Assembly (NCBI RefSeq): GCF_025128055.1 | Contig: NZ_JAHLYS010000014.1 | Span: 1-63,096, forward strand | Source of the DNA: Synechococcus sp. CS-1329 | Lineage (GTDB): Bacteria; Cyanobacteriota; Cyanobacteriia; PCC-6307; Cyanobiaceae | Direction: 5' to 3' | DNA length: 63,096 bases | Shown here: piece after piece, positions 1 to 8,770 of the stretch | Numbering within the stretch: position 1 is the first letter of the stretch | Layout of the letters: every line of letters begins with the position of its first letter | The notes under the pieces: generated by a model | Databases searched by the model: none | Seen by the model: the letters and a program-made list of their open reading frames with translations, nothing else | Told to the model about the DNA's origin: nothing | Position numbers and translations under genes: made by a program

Positions 1-223
1 CAATGTCTTGCAGAGAGGCCAACGATGCCGAAATCGGGCAGTTTGCGGCTCTGATAGCCGCCGATCCGTCTTTTTGAGCCGGAAATCCACTGATGCCTGT
101 GGAAAACTGGCTCGTGGGCTCGTTTTTCAGCAAACTCTTAAAGCGCAAATCTCGAGGACGGGACACTTGGATGTCCACATCGGCCAGCATCCAATCTTGC
201 TGCCCAGAGCATGTAGCGAAGGA
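1..223. other. Left edge, no confident gene
   Basis: No convincing complete gene. A short open frame on the plus strand runs from the window edge to a TGA at 75-77 and could be the last 24 codons of a gene that starts outside the window, but it is too short to classify. The rest, up to the stop of the Anbu gene, is AT-richer than its surroundings and shows no tRNA or strong hairpin. Confidence 0.3.
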
Positions 224-985
224 TCAGGAAGCCTCGCCTCCTGGGTGGATCGGTTCCTCCCACTCGAGCACTGGAAGTCCTCGGAAGGCTTGGCGCACGC
301 CTGCACTCCAGCCGGTGCTCAGAGCGGAGAAGTAGGGGTCGCCGTCGTGGAAGCGGCGTCTGTGGTGAATCGCCAGGCTGCCGCGCTCATAACAGATCAG
401 GTCGATCGGCATGCCCACCGAAAGATTGCTGCGCATGGTGGAATCGAAGGACACCAGCACGCACTTGGTGGCATCGGCCATTGTTGTGGTCGGGGTGATC
501 ACACGGTCGATGATGGGCTTGCCGTATTTCGCCTCGCCGGTCTGCAGGAATGGGGTGTCCTCGCTCGCTTCGATGAAGTTGCCTTCGGCGTAGATGCGGA
601 ACAGCCGTGGGGCTTCTCCTTTGATCTGGCCGCCGAGGATGAAGGAGGCGTTGAAGGTCAGCGCACTGCCCTCCAGGGAGGGGGCATCGCGATGTTCGAT
701 CTCGCGCATGGCATCCGACACCAGCAGGGCCACGTCGAACAGTGTCTGGGCGGTCCACAGGGTCGCGGGTGCGTCGTTGCGGCTGGCCCGTTGCTTCAGC
801 AGGCTCACCACCGCCTGGGTGCCGGCCAGGCTGCCGGAACTGAGCAGAACGATCACCCGATCACTGGGCTGCTCGAAGGTGGTCATCTTGCAGAACCTGG
901 CGAAATCATCGACACCGGCGTTGGTGCGTGAATCGGAGGCCATCACCAGTCCCTCCTGCAGCAGCATGCCCACGCAGTAGGTCAC
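224..985 (-). CDS. Anbu-type proteasome-like hydrolase (COG3484)
   Basis: Predicted N-terminal-nucleophile hydrolase of the Anbu family, a bacterial relative of HslV and the 20S proteasome beta subunit that forms self-compartmentalising rings. I chose the GTG at 985 because it puts Thr directly after the initiator. Numbered from that Thr, Asp17 (ASDSRTNAG) and Lys32 fall where the Thr1/Asp17/Lys catalytic set of proteasome folds is expected. A longer ATG frame from 1078 would bury the nucleophile about 32 residues in. The product is about 253 aa, normal for the family. Anbu is usually encoded beside circularly permuted ATP-grasp, alpha-E and transglutaminase-like genes. None is seen here, but the left side is cut by the window edge. 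The physiological substrate is unknown. Confidence 0.85.
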   Translation of the reverse strand: MTYCVGMLLQEGLVMASDSRTNAGVDDFARFCKMTTFEQPSDRVIVLLSSGSLAGTQAVVSLLKQRASRNDAPATLWTAQTLFDVALLVSDAMREIEHRDAPSLEGSALTFNASFILGGQIKGEAPRLFRIYAEGNFIEASEDTPFLQTGEAKYGKPIIDRVITPTTTMADATKCVLVSFDSTMRSNLSVGMPIDLICYERGSLAIHHRRRFHDGDPYFSALSTGWSAGVRQAFRGLPVLEWEEPIHPGGEAS

Positions 986-1096
986 GGCCGGCTCATCCCT
1001 TGGGCGGCTCCATTGTTGCGGCGCGCCCGCCGCTGCGTCTGTGCCGGCAACGCCCCCGGTCAGGGGGGACAATGGCATCAGCTGCAGTGGCCGGTG

Positions 1097-1345
1097 ATGC
1101 CCTCATCCCAGACGTCCCCCGCTAATGACCCTGAAGCGGCCATCGATCCGGCCGCTCCCGCCGATCACCCCCACAATTTCGAGGTCCAGAAGGAACTGCA
1201 CCAGCGGATCCGCAACGACCCCGACTACGACGACTGGGAATACGGCACTGAGCCGCTGCCCCATGAGTCGGAAGCCTGGATCCGTGCCCAGAAGGCCAGG
1301 ACCCAGGTCAACGATCAGGTCAACGACCAGGTCGAGGAGCCCTGA
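1097..1345 (+). CDS. Small acidic conserved-type hypothetical protein
   Basis: 82-residue soluble protein starting at the ATG at 1097. It is rich in Asp, Glu and Pro, with a central segment (FEVQKELHQRI then DPDYDDWEYG) that reads as a genuine folded core, and a C-terminal near-repeat VNDQVNDQV. No signal peptide, membrane segment or catalytic motif is visible. It is transcribed divergently from the Anbu gene across a 111-bp gap that could hold both promoters. I do not recognise the family and infer no function. The opposite strand is also open here (1103-1402), but that translation looks like a shadow. Confidence 0.55.
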   Translation: MPSSQTSPANDPEAAIDPAAPADHPHNFEVQKELHQRIRNDPDYDDWEYGTEPLPHESEAWIRAQKARTQVNDQVNDQVEEP

Positions 1346-1367
1346 GGGCTCCCCACGCTCACGGGGA

Positions 1368-2642
1368 TCAGAGCCTTGGTTGGATCTGCCGCTGAGCGGC
1401 ATGGGGATGGAAGCGGCTCAGCTCCCCCACCAGCAGCAATCCCAGCAGGCTCAGCAGCGTCATCAGCAGCCAGAGGCCGGCCCCGTGCTTCTGGTTCTCC
1501 AGCAACCAGCCGCCCACCAGGGGTGCCACGAAGGAGCTGATGGCGAAGCACTGGGAAAACAGGGCCAGGGCCATCCCCTGATGGGACGCCGGGGTGACCT
1601 CGATCACCGCTTCGCTGGCGGTGGGCAGGAAGGCCGCCGCTGCTGCCGCCAGGGGCAGCTGGGCCAGCACCAGCAGGGGCAGGCTCTGCCAGCCCAGGGC
1701 GGAGAGGGCCAGCAGCAGGCTGCCGAGGGCGAAGCCCAGCAGGCTCCAGCCCAGACCGAAGGCCACCGGCCGCTGCGCCAGCCAGCGCCCCAGGGGCCAC
1801 TGCAGCAGCAGCAGCAAGCTGAGCTGCAGGCCCAGCAGCAGGGCCCCGATGCTCTCGCTCAGCGGCGCCCGCTCCAGCCCGCCCCGCACCAGATCCAGTG
1901 GCAGGGCGCTCTGCAGCAGCGACAGCATCGCTGTGGCCAGCAGGGTCACCCCCAGCAGGGGCAGCAGTGGTTTCACCCATTGGCGCCAGGGAAGCCGGCG
2001 CTCCAGCTGGCTGGCGGCCACCGCCATGGGCAGGGGTGAGCGCAGCAGCAGGCTGATCACCACCAGCATGCAGGCGATGTCGAGCAGATAGATGCCCCGC
2101 AGGTGCCGGCTGCTGGCCAGCAGGGCTCCCAGGAGCACCCCCAGGGCTGCACCCAGAGCATCTCCGGTGCGCACCAGGGCATAGGCGCGGCTGCTGGGCA
2201 GGGGTGGCGCACTCAGGGGCACCGCCAGCTCGATCGCCGGCCAGTAGATCCCCATCGCCAGTCCCAGCAGCACCTGCCCCAGCACATAGGCGGCGAAGGT
2301 GTCGGCGCTGAACAGCCGGCTGTCGGCCACCACCGAGATCAGTGCCGCCAGCAGCACCGGCCGGGTGGTGCTGAGGCCATGGTCGAGCCACCAGCCGCTC
2401 AGCAGCCGCCCGACAGTGCCGGCCAGGGCCGCGGCGGCCAGCCCCTGACCCACCGCCAGGGCCGAGAACTGCGCCTGATGGAACACCACCGGAGTGAGAT
2501 AGAGGATCCCGCCGGCCCCGAAGCTGCCCACCAGGCGGATCACGGTCAGTTCGCGCAGCGGCGCGGGAAACTGGAGCCACCAGATTGGTTGGCTTGCTCC
2601 TGCCTGCGGCTCTGTCACAACACGTTCGTCGGGGGCTGGCAC
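1368..2642 (-). CDS. Major facilitator superfamily transporter
   Basis: About 424 aa, almost entirely hydrophobic, with two blocks of roughly six membrane helices separated by a basic loop near the middle (SQLERRLPWRQW). This is the usual MFS layout. The first helix pair is followed by a loop with GRLLSGWWLD, resembling the conserved MFS loop 2-3 signature. The substrate cannot be deduced; general sugar or drug exporter-like MFS is as far as I would go. The start is either the GTG at 2642 or the in-frame GTG at 2618. Both make its 5' end overlap, head to head, the start of the divergently transcribed hydrolase (58 or 34 bp), so the two genes share a compact promoter region embedded in coding sequence. 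Confidence 0.8.
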   Translation of the reverse strand: MPAPDERVVTEPQAGASQPIWWLQFPAPLRELTVIRLVGSFGAGGILYLTPVVFHQAQFSALAVGQGLAAAALAGTVGRLLSGWWLDHGLSTTRPVLLAALISVVADSRLFSADTFAAYVLGQVLLGLAMGIYWPAIELAVPLSAPPLPSSRAYALVRTGDALGAALGVLLGALLASSRHLRGIYLLDIACMLVVISLLLRSPLPMAVAASQLERRLPWRQWVKPLLPLLGVTLLATAMLSLLQSALPLDLVRGGLERAPLSESIGALLLGLQLSLLLLLQWPLGRWLAQRPVAFGLGWSLLGFALGSLLLALSALGWQSLPLLVLAQLPLAAAAAAFLPTASEAVIEVTPASHQGMALALFSQCFAISSFVAPLVGGWLLENQKHGAGLWLLMTLLSLLGLLLVGELSRFHPHAAQRQIQPRL

Positions 2643-4198
2643 TGCTGGCCAGTCTGCTGCTGGGCACGGCGTCGCCGCTGCTGCTGCTGGCCACAGCCCG
2701 GGCGGCCGACCGCCTTGATGTGCGGCTCGATGGCCTCTCGCTGCCCATCGACCTGCACCAGCTCGAGGCCTGGAGCCTCGATCCGACGGGCAGCCGCAAT
2801 GAACTGGGGATCTGGCTTGAGCTGCTCGACAGCAGCAGCCGCGAGGATCTGTTGAGCCTGCTGCGATCCCCCCTGCTGCCCGATCGCGGTTTCGCCCTGC
2901 AGCTGCTGCAGAGTTGGGCGGGCCGTCAGGTGCTCGAGGCGGTGGGGGAACTGTTCGCCGGTGGCAAGCCCGGCAGTGGCGTGCTGCTGCTCACCACCCT
3001 GCGCGAGCGCCTGCAGCGGCCCGAACCGATCCGGTTCGTGGACCTGCTGCAGGCGGTGCCCACGCCCCAGCTCACCCTTGATCTCGATGGTCTGCTGCAG
3101 CTCGCGGCCCTCTGGCGGCGGCAGCTGGAGGAGCAGACGCTGGCGCTGAAGCAGTTGCGGGACCTGCCGCTGCGCCTCCTCCGCCAGGAGTCGGAGACCG
3201 GTGCAAGGCTGGCGGCGATTCAGCCCGACCCCAGGCCCAGGGCCATCGCCCTGACGGTGGCCCACAGGCCAGTGCCGCTGGAGCTGGAGCTCTGGCCCGC
3301 CGTCGCACCCCGCCAGCGCTCCTGGGTGCTGCTGATGCCGGGACTCGGGGGCAGCAGCGCCCAGCTGGGCTGGTTGGCCCGGGGCCTGGCCGCCCGGGGC
3401 TGGCCGGTGCTGATGATCGAGCACCCAGGCAGCAACGAGGCGGCGGTGCGCCAGATGCTCGATGGCCAGCGCCCCCCGCCGGGGGCTGAAACCCTGCCCG
3501 ACCGCCTGGCTGATGTGGAGGCGGTGCTGGCGGCGGAGCGACAGGGACAGATCCCTGGACTGGGCGACTCCGTGGTGCTGATGGGCCACTCCCTGGGAGG
3601 GCTTTCGGCCCTGTTGGCCAGCGGCCTGCGCCCGGCTCCGGGCCTGACCCGCCGCTGCGAGCGGGCCCTGGATGTGATCCCGCTGATCAACATCTCCAGG
3701 CTGCTGCAGTGCCAGCTCCAGGAGGTGCCCCTGCCGGAGCAGGCGAGCGCTCGGCCCGGAACGTTGGCGGCCGTGGTGAGCTTCAATGGCTTCGGCAGCT
3801 TGCTCTGGCCTGGCCGGGGTCTGGAACGCCTCAAGGCACCCCTGCTGATCACCGGTGGCGGGTTGGATCTGGTCACCCCGCCGGTGAGCGAACAGCTGGC
3901 GCTGTTTCTGCAGCACCCCGATCCCCGCAGCCGCCTGGTGATGGTGGAGGGCGGCAGCCATTTTTCCGTGGTGCGCGTCAAGGAGCAGGAGCAGGCCCTC
4001 TGGCGGCTCGGCGATGGCCTGGTGGGGGTGGAGCCGGTGCGGGTTCAGGAGTTGCTGCTCAGCCTCACCTCCGATTTCCTCTCGTCGGTGGACGCCGCCA
4101 TTCCCATGGCCCCGCAGCGGCGCAGCCGTGATGGCGTCACGGCCTACGTGCTCGATGGCGCCAGTGCCCGGCGTTGGCGCCGCCGCATCGGCCCCTGA
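2585..4198 (+). CDS. Secreted alpha/beta hydrolase with DUF1400 domain
   Basis: 537 aa. An N-terminal signal or anchor helix (about residues 16-40, ending ATARAADR) suggests export. It is followed by a DUF1400-type region typical of cyanobacterial hydrolases (about 45-150), then an alpha/beta hydrolase fold. The nucleophile elbow GHSLGG is at about residues 334-339 (Ser336). A downstream LDLVTPP segment and a C-terminal GGSHFSV supply the likely acid and catalytic His. The start is a TTG at 2585 with a GGAG eight bases upstream (2573-2576). No ATG is available at the signal peptide. The natural ester or lipid substrate is unknown. The gene ends 12 bp before the convergent ABC permease gene. 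Confidence 0.8.
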   Translation: MVGLLLPAALSQHVRRGLALLASLLLGTASPLLLLATARAADRLDVRLDGLSLPIDLHQLEAWSLDPTGSRNELGIWLELLDSSSREDLLSLLRSPLLPDRGFALQLLQSWAGRQVLEAVGELFAGGKPGSGVLLLTTLRERLQRPEPIRFVDLLQAVPTPQLTLDLDGLLQLAALWRRQLEEQTLALKQLRDLPLRLLRQESETGARLAAIQPDPRPRAIALTVAHRPVPLELELWPAVAPRQRSWVLLMPGLGGSSAQLGWLARGLAARGWPVLMIEHPGSNEAAVRQMLDGQRPPPGAETLPDRLADVEAVLAAERQGQIPGLGDSVVLMGHSLGGLSALLASGLRPAPGLTRRCERALDVIPLINISRLLQCQLQEVPLPEQASARPGTLAAVVSFNGFGSLLWPGRGLERLKAPLLITGGGLDLVTPPVSEQLALFLQHPDPRSRLVMVEGGSHFSVVRVKEQEQALWRLGDGLVGVEPVRVQELLLSLTSDFLSSVDAAIPMAPQRRSRDGVTAYVLDGASARRWRRRIGP

Positions 4199-4210
4199 AG
4201 AAGGCGCCGC

Positions 4211-5230
4211 TCAGAAGCGGATGCGTGGATCCAGCACCGCCACCAGCATGTCCACCGTCACGCTCACCAGCACCACCAGGGCCGCCACCACCACGACGAT
4301 GCCCTGCACCAGGGGGTAGTCGCGCTGGCCGATGGCCTCCTGCAGCCGGAAGGCGATGCCGGGCCAGGAGTAGGTGACCTCGATCAGCAGGGCGCCACCG
4401 ATCAGCGAAGCCACGGTGATGCCGGTGATCGTGAGCACGGGCAACAGGGCATTGGGCAGGGCATGGCGCAGCACCACCCGGGTTTCGCTGAGGCCACGGC
4501 TGCGGGCCGCCTCCACGTAGTCGGAGCGCAGCACCCGCCGCAGGTTGAGGCGCAGGGCGTTGGCGAAGATACCGCTGAGGAGCAGGCCGAGGGTGGAGGC
4601 GGGCAGCACCAGGTGCCGCAGGCTGCCGGCCAGCTGCTGGAGATTGGCGGCGCGCAGGCTGTCGAGCAGGTAGAAGCCGCTGCCGCTGGGCGGCATCAAA
4701 GTGGCGGGGAAGCGCCCGCCCACCGGAAACCAGCCCAGCCAGACGGCAAAGATCAGCTGGATCACCATCGCCGCCCAGAAGGGCGGCAGGGCGTAGGTGC
4801 CGATGCCGTAGAGGCGTCCGGCCAGGTCGAGCTTGCCCTCGGGGCGGGCGATGCCGCTGAAGCCTACCGCCAGCCCCAGCACCGCCGCGATCAGCAGCGC
4901 GCACAGCCCCAGCTCCAGGCTGGCCGGCAGGCTCTGGCGGATCACCTCCAGCACCGGGGTCTGGTTGGTGAGCGATTCGCCCAGATTTCCCCTGAGCAGA
5001 TCGGCGAGAAAGTGGCCGTACTGGGCCAGCAGGGGCTGGTCGAGCCCCAGCTGCTGGCGCAGGGCCTGCCGGGCCGCCTCCGGCGCCCGGATGCCCAGCA
5101 GGGCGTCGATGGGATCCCCCGGGGCCAGCCGCAGCAGCAGAAACACCAGGGTGGCGATCAACCAGAGCATCACTGGGGCGAGCAGCAGCCGGCTGCCCAG
5201 ATAGCCCAGCAGCTGACGGCGACGGCTCAT
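4211..5230 (-). CDS. ABC transporter permease, DppB/OppB type
   Basis: 339 aa inner-membrane permease of the peptide/nickel/opine class (family 5 importers). The N-terminal OppB-specific helix is at about residues 8-32, followed by FLLLRLAPGDP, characteristic of DppB/OppB/NikB. The cytoplasmic EAA loop reads EAARSRGLSETRVVLRHALPN and contacts the ATPase. The gene overlaps the upstream binding-protein gene by four bases (ATGA at 5227-5230), so the two are translationally coupled. The partner permease (DppC type) and the ATPases are not in this window and must lie elsewhere if the transporter is functional. Confidence 0.88.
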   Translation of the reverse strand: MSRRRQLLGYLGSRLLLAPVMLWLIATLVFLLLRLAPGDPIDALLGIRAPEAARQALRQQLGLDQPLLAQYGHFLADLLRGNLGESLTNQTPVLEVIRQSLPASLELGLCALLIAAVLGLAVGFSGIARPEGKLDLAGRLYGIGTYALPPFWAAMVIQLIFAVWLGWFPVGGRFPATLMPPSGSGFYLLDSLRAANLQQLAGSLRHLVLPASTLGLLLSGIFANALRLNLRRVLRSDYVEAARSRGLSETRVVLRHALPNALLPVLTITGITVASLIGGALLIEVTYSWPGIAFRLQEAIGQRDYPLVQGIVVVVAALVVLVSVTVDMLVAVLDPRIRF

Positions 5231-6822
5231 GGCCCTGGCCTTGCCGCGGACGGCCGCTGCTGCAGCTGGCTGAGCACCACGCGCCCGGAGCCATCGAACA
5301 CCGGGGTGTTCAACCCGGTCTGGGCCCAGGCCCGCGGCGCCACCAGCCAGACCGGGATGTAGGGAGCGGCGGCGGCGGTCTCCCGTTGCAGGCGTTGCAG
5401 CAGCTCAATTCGCTCCTGTCCCTGCAGGCTCTGGCTGAGGAGCAGCTCCTCGTTCAGACCGGGGCGGGTCCAGAAGCTGCCGCTGGCGGCACTGGGTCCC
5501 TCCAGGCAGCGCTGGCCCTCGGCCTTGTCGCAGCCCAGCAGCGGCTGCAGATAGTTGTCGGCGTCGGGGAAATCGCCCATCCACTCCAGCAGGATCGAGG
5601 CGAAGGCCCCTTCGCTGAGCTGACGGTAGGCCGTGGTGGATTCCATCCCGCTCACCTCCAGCACGATGCAGTCGCCGAGATCCCGGCGCAGCTGTTCCTT
5701 CCAGATCAGGGCGAAGAGCTTGTCGGCGGGAATGTTGGAGCGGAAGGTGAAGGGCAGAGTCAGCCTCTTGCCCCGGCAGTAGCCGGCCTGCTCGAACAGC
5801 CGCCGGGCTTCCACCGGGTCGAAGGCGGGCCAGGCCGTGGGCTCGGCGCCGCTCAGGCTGGGGGGCACCAGATCCCGCAGCGGTGGCCGCAGGCCGTGGG
5901 TCACCCGCTGGCTGATCAGCTCGTGATCGAGGCTGTGGGCAATGGCACGCCGCACCACCGGGTTCTTCAGGGGCGGCTGGTCGCTGAGCAGGGTCAGGTA
6001 GCCGATCTCCAGGGCCGGACCCACCCCTTCGAGCAGGCGCCCCCGCTGGGCGTCCTGGTGTAGGGAGAGCTGCTGGTCGCCCTCCAGACTGGTGGAGAGC
6101 AGCACATCCACCTCGCCGCTGCGCAGGGCCCCGTAGAGGGCGGTGGAGTTGCTGAGGTTGACCAGATCCAGCCCGCTGTTGGCAGGAGGCTCTCCCCAGT
6201 AGTCCTTGAAGGGCTCCAGACGCTGCTGCTGGTCGGCGAAGAAGGTGAGCCTGTAGGGGCCTGTGCCCACGAAGCGATCATTGAGGAAGCGCTTGTCGTG
6301 GCTGCGGTAGGCGGTGGGGGAGAGGGGCGTGAGACTGACGGCGCTCAGCAGCTGGGGCAGGGCGGTGAAGGGGCGCCGCAGCTTCAGCTCCAGTTCATGG
6401 CTGCCGCTGGCGCGCACCGCAACGATCCGGTCCCCCAGCAGGTAGCTGAGCTTGCCGATCGCCAGAAAGCGCTCCAGGGTGAACACCATGGCGGCGGCAT
6501 CAAAGGGGGTGCCGTCGTGGAAGCGCACCCCCTGCCGCAGTGGTACCCAGGCGGTGAGCCGATCCGGGCTCATCCGCGGCAAAGCCGTGGCCAGACGGGG
6601 CTGCAGCTCGCCCCTGGCATCGATGGCATAGAGCGGATCACCGAGGGCGCTGATCAGCTGCAGGGCCCCGAAGTTGTAGGTGGCAGCCGGGTCCACCGAG
6701 TCGATCCGGGTGCGGCTGCCCACCACCAACCTCCCACTGGGCCGCTGGGGCTGGCATCCCAGCAGCAGCATCAGCAGGGCGGCCAGCAGGGAGAGCGAGC
6801 GCAACCCCTTCAAGGCAGGCAA
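5227..6822 (-). CDS. ABC transporter substrate-binding lipoprotein, family 5
   Basis: 531 aa extracytoplasmic solute-binding protein of the DppA/OppA/NikA family. The N-terminus is a lipoprotein signal with lipobox LLLGC (lipidated Cys at about residue 23). The mature protein begins with the family hallmark RIDSVDPA and contains TPFDAAAMVFTLERF (DGTPFDA type) and GTGPYRL motifs. It overlaps the permease gene by four bases, forming a two-gene unit. Ligand specificity (peptide, nickel or opine) cannot be read from the sequence. Confidence 0.88.
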   Translation of the reverse strand: MPALKGLRSLSLLAALLMLLLGCQPQRPSGRLVVGSRTRIDSVDPAATYNFGALQLISALGDPLYAIDARGELQPRLATALPRMSPDRLTAWVPLRQGVRFHDGTPFDAAAMVFTLERFLAIGKLSYLLGDRIVAVRASGSHELELKLRRPFTALPQLLSAVSLTPLSPTAYRSHDKRFLNDRFVGTGPYRLTFFADQQQRLEPFKDYWGEPPANSGLDLVNLSNSTALYGALRSGEVDVLLSTSLEGDQQLSLHQDAQRGRLLEGVGPALEIGYLTLLSDQPPLKNPVVRRAIAHSLDHELISQRVTHGLRPPLRDLVPPSLSGAEPTAWPAFDPVEARRLFEQAGYCRGKRLTLPFTFRSNIPADKLFALIWKEQLRRDLGDCIVLEVSGMESTTAYRQLSEGAFASILLEWMGDFPDADNYLQPLLGCDKAEGQRCLEGPSAASGSFWTRPGLNEELLLSQSLQGQERIELLQRLQRETAAAAPYIPVWLVAPRAWAQTGLNTPVFDGSGRVVLSQLQQRPSAARPGP

Positions 6823-6860
6823 AGCGTGCAGGATGCTCCTGGGTGCTCAATGGCGCCCAT

Positions 6861-7133
6861 TCAAGACCGCGACGGGCAGCTCTGGGCCTGGGGCAGGTGC
6901 TGAAGTTGCACCTGGCGGATTGACACCTCGAACACCGGAGAGCCGTGCCGGGCCAGGGGCCAGCGCCGCACCCAGCAGCGGTCGCGGGGAGCATCCACAC
7001 CGATCACCTGATACACGCTGGACTGGGCTGCTTCACCGATGGTCCAGGTGGACGCCGAGAGACCGTCCGGGGGACCGGCGCTGAGGGCCACATCAGTGCT
7101 GAGGTGAACGCAGTCACCCTGATGGAGGGTCAT
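6861..7133 (-). CDS. Hypothetical protein, 90 aa
   Basis: 90-residue soluble protein with a compact core (WTIGEAAQSSVYQVIGVD, then RDRCWVRRWPL) that looks like a small beta-rich domain. I believe similar sequences occur in other picocyanobacteria but cannot name a family. It starts at the ATG at 7133 and lies 38 bp upstream of the binding-protein gene on the same strand, so it could be the first gene of that operon. No membrane segment, signal peptide or catalytic motif. Confidence 0.55.
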   Translation of the reverse strand: MTLHQGDCVHLSTDVALSAGPPDGLSASTWTIGEAAQSSVYQVIGVDAPRDRCWVRRWPLARHGSPVFEVSIRQVQLQHLPQAQSCPSRS

Positions 7134-7405
7134 GGCGGTCGCGGAGTGACGGGGCGAACGGCTGCCCGGATCAGGGCTGTCAGGGAAGGCGGTCAGGGCT
7201 TGGATACCGGGAAGCGATCAAGGGGGTTGAGGCCAGGGGCCTGAATGGACTCAGGGTTTCGCAGGGATCGCTCAGCTGGCGTTCAGGCTGGACAACAGCT
7301 GGACACAGGTGAGGGCATCAGCATCCGCAGGGCCTGGCGGATTGATTCCATTTTGGCCCTGCCCTGCCCCTGCCCGTCAACCGCTGCGGCATGAGCACTC
7401 GTTCT
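7134..7405. other. Intergenic region, no gene seen
   Basis: About 270 bases between the small hypothetical gene and the hairpin that follows hom. Open frames here are short and lack coding character. It probably contains the promoter of the 7133 gene. No riboswitch or RNA gene was recognised. Confidence 0.5.
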
Positions 7406-7431
7406 GGCCATCAGCAGCTCTGCTGATGGCC
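7406..7431 (-). terminator. Strong hairpin directly after hom
   Basis: A perfect 12-bp inverted repeat (7406-7417 with 7420-7431) with a two-base centre abuts the stop codon of hom. No T-run follows on the minus strand, so it may act as an RNA 3'-end stabiliser or Rho-assisted terminator rather than a classic intrinsic terminator. Confidence 0.5.
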
Positions 7432-8736
7432 TCAGAGGGTGCGCAGGCAGGCCGCCACACTCTGGACCTCTGACAGGGCCTGAATCGCGGCGAGGGCGGC
7501 CTGGAACCGGGCCTCCTCCACCTCGTGGGTGATCACCACGATTTCGGCCTGGCCACCGCTGGCCTCCAGCTGCACGATCGACTGGATCGAGACTTCTTCC
7601 AGACCGAAGCAGCTGCCGATGCGGCCGATCACCCCGGCCTGGTCGCTGGTCTGCAGGCGCACGTAGTTGCGGTGGCTGGTGCGGGAGCTCTCCACCAGAC
7701 GGCAGCGGCGCCAGCGGCTGGCGGCCAGCAGCGGATCGAGCCCGCCGCCTGTGCCGCCCATCTGACGGATGCCGGCGATGTTGAGAATGTCGGCCACCAC
7801 GGCCGAGGCGGTGGGACCGGCCCCTGCGCCAGGGCCGTAGAACATCACCCGCCCCACGGGATCTCCCTCCACCAAAATGGCGTTGTTGACGCCATTGACC
7901 ACCGCCAGGGGATGGTCCGTGGGCACCAAGGTGGGATGGACGCGCACATCAAGGCATTCGCTGCCATCGGCGGCAGTGCCCAGGTGCTGGGCCACCGCCA
8001 GCAGCTTCACACGGTAGCCCAGCTGGCTGGCATAGCTCACATCCCGCGCCTGCAGGTCACTGATGCCGGCGGTGGGAATCAACGCTCGCTCCACCGAGCC
8101 GCCGAAGGCCAGGCCGGCCAGGATCGCGATCTTGTCGGCCGCGTCATCGCCTTCCACATCGGCGGCGGGGTCGGCCTCGGCGTACCCCAGCGTCTGGGCT
8201 TCCGCCAGCACCGCGGCGTAGGCGGCCCCCTCATCCGTCATGCGGCTGAGGATGTAGTTGGTGGTGCCGTTGATGATGCCGCTCACCCGCTGGATGCGGT
8301 TGCCGCCCAGGGATTGCTTGAGGGGCTCAATGATGGGAATGCCGCCACCCACCGCCGCTTCGATCAGCACATAAACCCCCTGACGGGCCGCGGCATCGGC
8401 GATCTCCTCCCCATGGCGGGCGATCACGGCCTTGTTGGCCGTCACCACCGATTTGCCGGCGGCAATGGCCGCGAGGATGAGGGTCCGGGCCGGCTCCAGC
8501 CCGCCCATCACCTCCACCACGATGTCTACCGTGGGGTCGTTGACCACCTCGGCCGGGTCGGTGCTGAGCAATGCGGGGGCCAGGGTCACGGGGCGGGGCC
8601 GGCTGAGATCGCGGACGGCGACACGCCGCAGCTCCAGCTCCGCCACCAATGGATGCCGGCCGTGCGGGGAGGTGAGGATCTCGGCCACACCGGCTCCCAC
8701 CGTGCCCAGACCGAGCAAGCCGATGCCGATGGTCAT
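7432..8736 (-). CDS. hom: Homoserine dehydrogenase
   Basis: 434 aa. Catalyses NAD(P)H-dependent reduction of aspartate semialdehyde to homoserine, the branch to threonine and methionine. The N-terminal Rossmann fold is marked by GLLGLGTVGAG (about 6-16). The catalytic domain carries GIINGTTNYIL and the acidic, Lys-containing stretch AEADPAADVEGDDAADK. A C-terminal ACT domain (LQTSDQAGVIGRI onward) gives the full-length allosteric form, probably threonine-regulated. Monofunctional, with no aspartokinase domain. The gene ends in a strong hairpin and begins 34 bp downstream of sufE on the same strand. Confidence 0.95.
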   Translation of the reverse strand: MTIGIGLLGLGTVGAGVAEILTSPHGRHPLVAELELRRVAVRDLSRPRPVTLAPALLSTDPAEVVNDPTVDIVVEVMGGLEPARTLILAAIAAGKSVVTANKAVIARHGEEIADAAARQGVYVLIEAAVGGGIPIIEPLKQSLGGNRIQRVSGIINGTTNYILSRMTDEGAAYAAVLAEAQTLGYAEADPAADVEGDDAADKIAILAGLAFGGSVERALIPTAGISDLQARDVSYASQLGYRVKLLAVAQHLGTAADGSECLDVRVHPTLVPTDHPLAVVNGVNNAILVEGDPVGRVMFYGPGAGAGPTASAVVADILNIAGIRQMGGTGGGLDPLLAASRWRRCRLVESSRTSHRNYVRLQTSDQAGVIGRIGSCFGLEEVSIQSIVQLEASGGQAEIVVITHEVEEARFQAALAAIQALSEVQSVAACLRTL

Positions 8737-8770
8737 GCCGAATGCGCCGCGAAACCGATGATCCTAGAAA

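Noticed and set aside
8-931. Long plus-strand open frame opposite the Anbu gene
   Set aside because: The minus-strand frame has clear proteasome-fold motifs; the plus frame is a GC-driven shadow with no recognisable domain.
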